Source: Desulfurococcales archaeon ex4484_204 (GTDB taxonomy: Archaea; Thermoproteota; Thermoprotei_A; Sulfolobales; NBVN01). Taken from it: 6,859 nt of DNA. The position numbers were made by a program, and so were the translations under genes. Location: positions 1-6,859 of the forward strand of contig NJEF01000048.1 of NCBI GenBank assembly GCA_002255065.1. Reading direction: 5' to 3'. The notes beneath the pieces were generated by a model, which was given only the letters and a program-made list of their open reading frames with translations, had not been told where the DNA came from and did not search any database. Below, piece after piece: positions 6,398 through 6,859 of this stretch. Positions within the stretch are counted from its first letter, which is position 1; each line of letters opens with the position of its first letter.

Positions 6398-6631
6398 GTG
6401 GATAGGGTTACTGGCTACGAGCTCGAGGGCTTAGCGTTAAACGGCTTACTAAAGGAATTTGAGCTCGTTGATTGCAGGAAGGAGAGGGGTATTAGGTACT
6501 CTAAGATTACTGCTGTAACATTGGATGGAAAGCAGTTAGAGACTGAGTGCATGGAGTACTCTAGGGTAGTAAGGATATATTTAGTGCTTTTAAAGTATAG
6601 GGACTGGGGTAGGAGTTTAGTGAGGAGGTGA
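6398..6631 (+). CDS. Small hypothetical protein, unrecognised
   Basis: This 77-residue ORF is not assigned to any family. It is charged and basic at the end (LLKYRDWGRSLVRR) and has a plausible helix-strand pattern: LEGLALNGLLKEFELVDCR, then IRYSKITAVTLDGKQLE, then YSRVVRIYLVLLKY. Codon use is like the neighbours, with AGG/AGA for Arg and TTA for Leu, and no membrane segment or signal peptide is clear. The start is GTG 6398, limited upstream by an in-frame TAG at 6383. No good ribosome binding site is seen. A TTAATTA at 6378-6384 is only about 17 bases upstream, too close for a standard leaderless start. The opposite-strand ORF over the same DNA (6681 to 6415) has a serine-rich, shadow-like composition. 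The stop overlaps the box C of an RNA candidate. Confidence 0.45.
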   Translation: MDRVTGYELEGLALNGLLKEFELVDCRKERGIRYSKITAVTLDGKQLETECMEYSRVVRIYLVLLKYRDWGRSLVRR

Positions 6632-6695
6632 TGAGCGGTATTACATATGGTGTTGATTTTAAAGGCAGGCGATTTAAGCACCTGGCGCTGATCCT
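6623..6695 (+). ncRNA. Candidate box C/D guide sRNA
   Basis: A perfect box C, GTGATGA (6628-6634), and a box D, CTGA (6688-6691), are 64 bases apart end to end, the usual archaeal size. The bases outside the boxes can pair (AGGA 6623-6626 with TCCT 6692-6695), as needed for the kink-turn that binds L7Ae. Internal boxes are poor: ATGG at 6647 could be D', and GCGATTT at 6669 or TGTTGAT at 6651 could be C'. With the 6669 choice, the guide before box D would be 12 bases (6676-6687). Such RNAs direct 2'-O-methylation of rRNA or tRNA. Overlap with a gene end is common for them, but the weak internal boxes and unknown target keep confidence low. Confidence 0.38.
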
Positions 6696-6754
6696 TATTT
6701 GCGGTAATTAACCTACGCTAGTAGCTACACCGTTTCCTCTAACTGTATCGCTCC

Positions 6755-6780
6755 TTTTTTGTTTTGTTGTGATTGGTTTT
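6755..6780 (+). terminator. T-rich archaeal-type terminator tract
   Basis: Plus-strand DNA holds T6, G, T4, then further T-rich sequence ending in another T4. This is the pattern at which archaeal RNA polymerase stops without a hairpin. It would end plus-strand transcripts from the small ORF or the sRNA candidate and separate them from the GC-rich tail. The region 6696-6754 shows nothing else clear. Confidence 0.5.
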
Positions 6781-6781
6781 C

Positions 6782-6859
6782 GTTGGTTCCTCCTCGCCTG
6801 GGGGGCTCACCCCGCTGTTCATCCCGTGGGTTCATGGGCGGCCGTCGAGCCGAACGGCA
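6782..6859 (+). ncRNA. GC-rich structured RNA candidate, possibly 5' part of SRP (7S) RNA, cut by the window edge
   Basis: Base composition changes sharply after about 6788 to a GC-rich tract with no credible ORF, typical of stable RNAs in thermophiles. Visible pairings are GGGG (6800-6803) with CCCC (6810-6813) over a short loop, CCC with GGG around 6823-6838, and GCCGT with ACGGC (6841-6858). The order GGGGGG hairpin, then CTGTTCAT, then a CCC...GGG hairpin followed by CGGCC resembles the Alu domain of SRP RNA, where two hairpins flank a UGUNNU turn. This is a topological likeness from memory, not an alignment. The strand is uncertain; plus is preferred because T-rich DNA lies upstream rather than downstream. 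RNase P RNA and other stable RNAs are alternatives. Confidence 0.33.

Noticed and set aside
6415..6681. Minus-strand ORF opposite the small ORF at 6398
   Set aside because: Its composition (Ser/Phe/Leu/Asn-rich, Arg-free) is unlike the other proteins here, and it has no ribosome binding site.
6696..6859. rRNA or tRNA at the right end
   Set aside because: No archaeal 16S start or end motif, no recognisable 23S segment and no tRNA T-loop or anticodon arm was found on either strand.

Overview
The window looks like chromosomal DNA from a thermophilic archaeon, most likely of the Thermoproteota/TACK side. The evidence is an archaeal DUF460 protein, an archaeal-type ASCH protein, an Sm-fold protein, a dihydropteroate synthase-like protein with a C-terminal DUF4346 domain, A/T-rich TATA-like elements in front of genes, GGTGA-type ribosome binding sites, frequent GTG/TTG starts and a strong preference for AGG/AGA arginine codons. 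A lineage closer than that cannot be read from the sequence. No transposase, integrase, CRISPR array, tRNA or recognisable rRNA was seen.

Layout. Plus strand, 1-1956: a DUF460 protein cut by the left window edge (its frame is open to base 1). It is followed by a small ASCH-domain protein (1994-2356). That gene converges, with a 4-bp gap, on a minus-strand gene for a protein built of two tandem Sm/Hfq-like repeats (2361-2765), which has its own promoter. Next comes a compact minus-strand operon, 4646 down to 2868: an AbrB-like DNA-binding protein, an O6-alkylguanine-DNA alkyltransferase homologue and a PflX-type radical SAM protein. Its genes are 2 bp apart and then overlap by 20 bp. Upstream of it, also on the minus strand, is the dihydropteroate synthase-like gene (4732-6315). 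A perfect 28-bp palindrome lies in its last codons, and a small hairpin in its leader covers the ribosome binding site.

Divergent from that gene is a short unrecognised plus-strand ORF (6398-6631). Its stop overlaps a box C/D-like RNA candidate (about 6623-6695). A T-rich terminator-like tract (6755-6780) follows, and then a GC-rich, hairpin-forming tail that runs off the right edge and could be the 5' part of a stable RNA, perhaps SRP RNA.

How the genes relate. The left part is RNA-flavoured: DUF460 has a RuvC/RNase H-like fold, ASCH is a PUA-like fold, and Sm folds bind RNA. The central operon couples a small regulator with a DNA-alkylation repair protein and an Fe-S radical enzyme. The large minus-strand gene belongs to the pterin (folate/methanopterin) family. 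These are mostly housekeeping genes. No complete new defence or mobile system was recognised. The most unusual items are the 28-bp palindrome, the tandem Hfq-like protein and the two RNA candidates at the right end.
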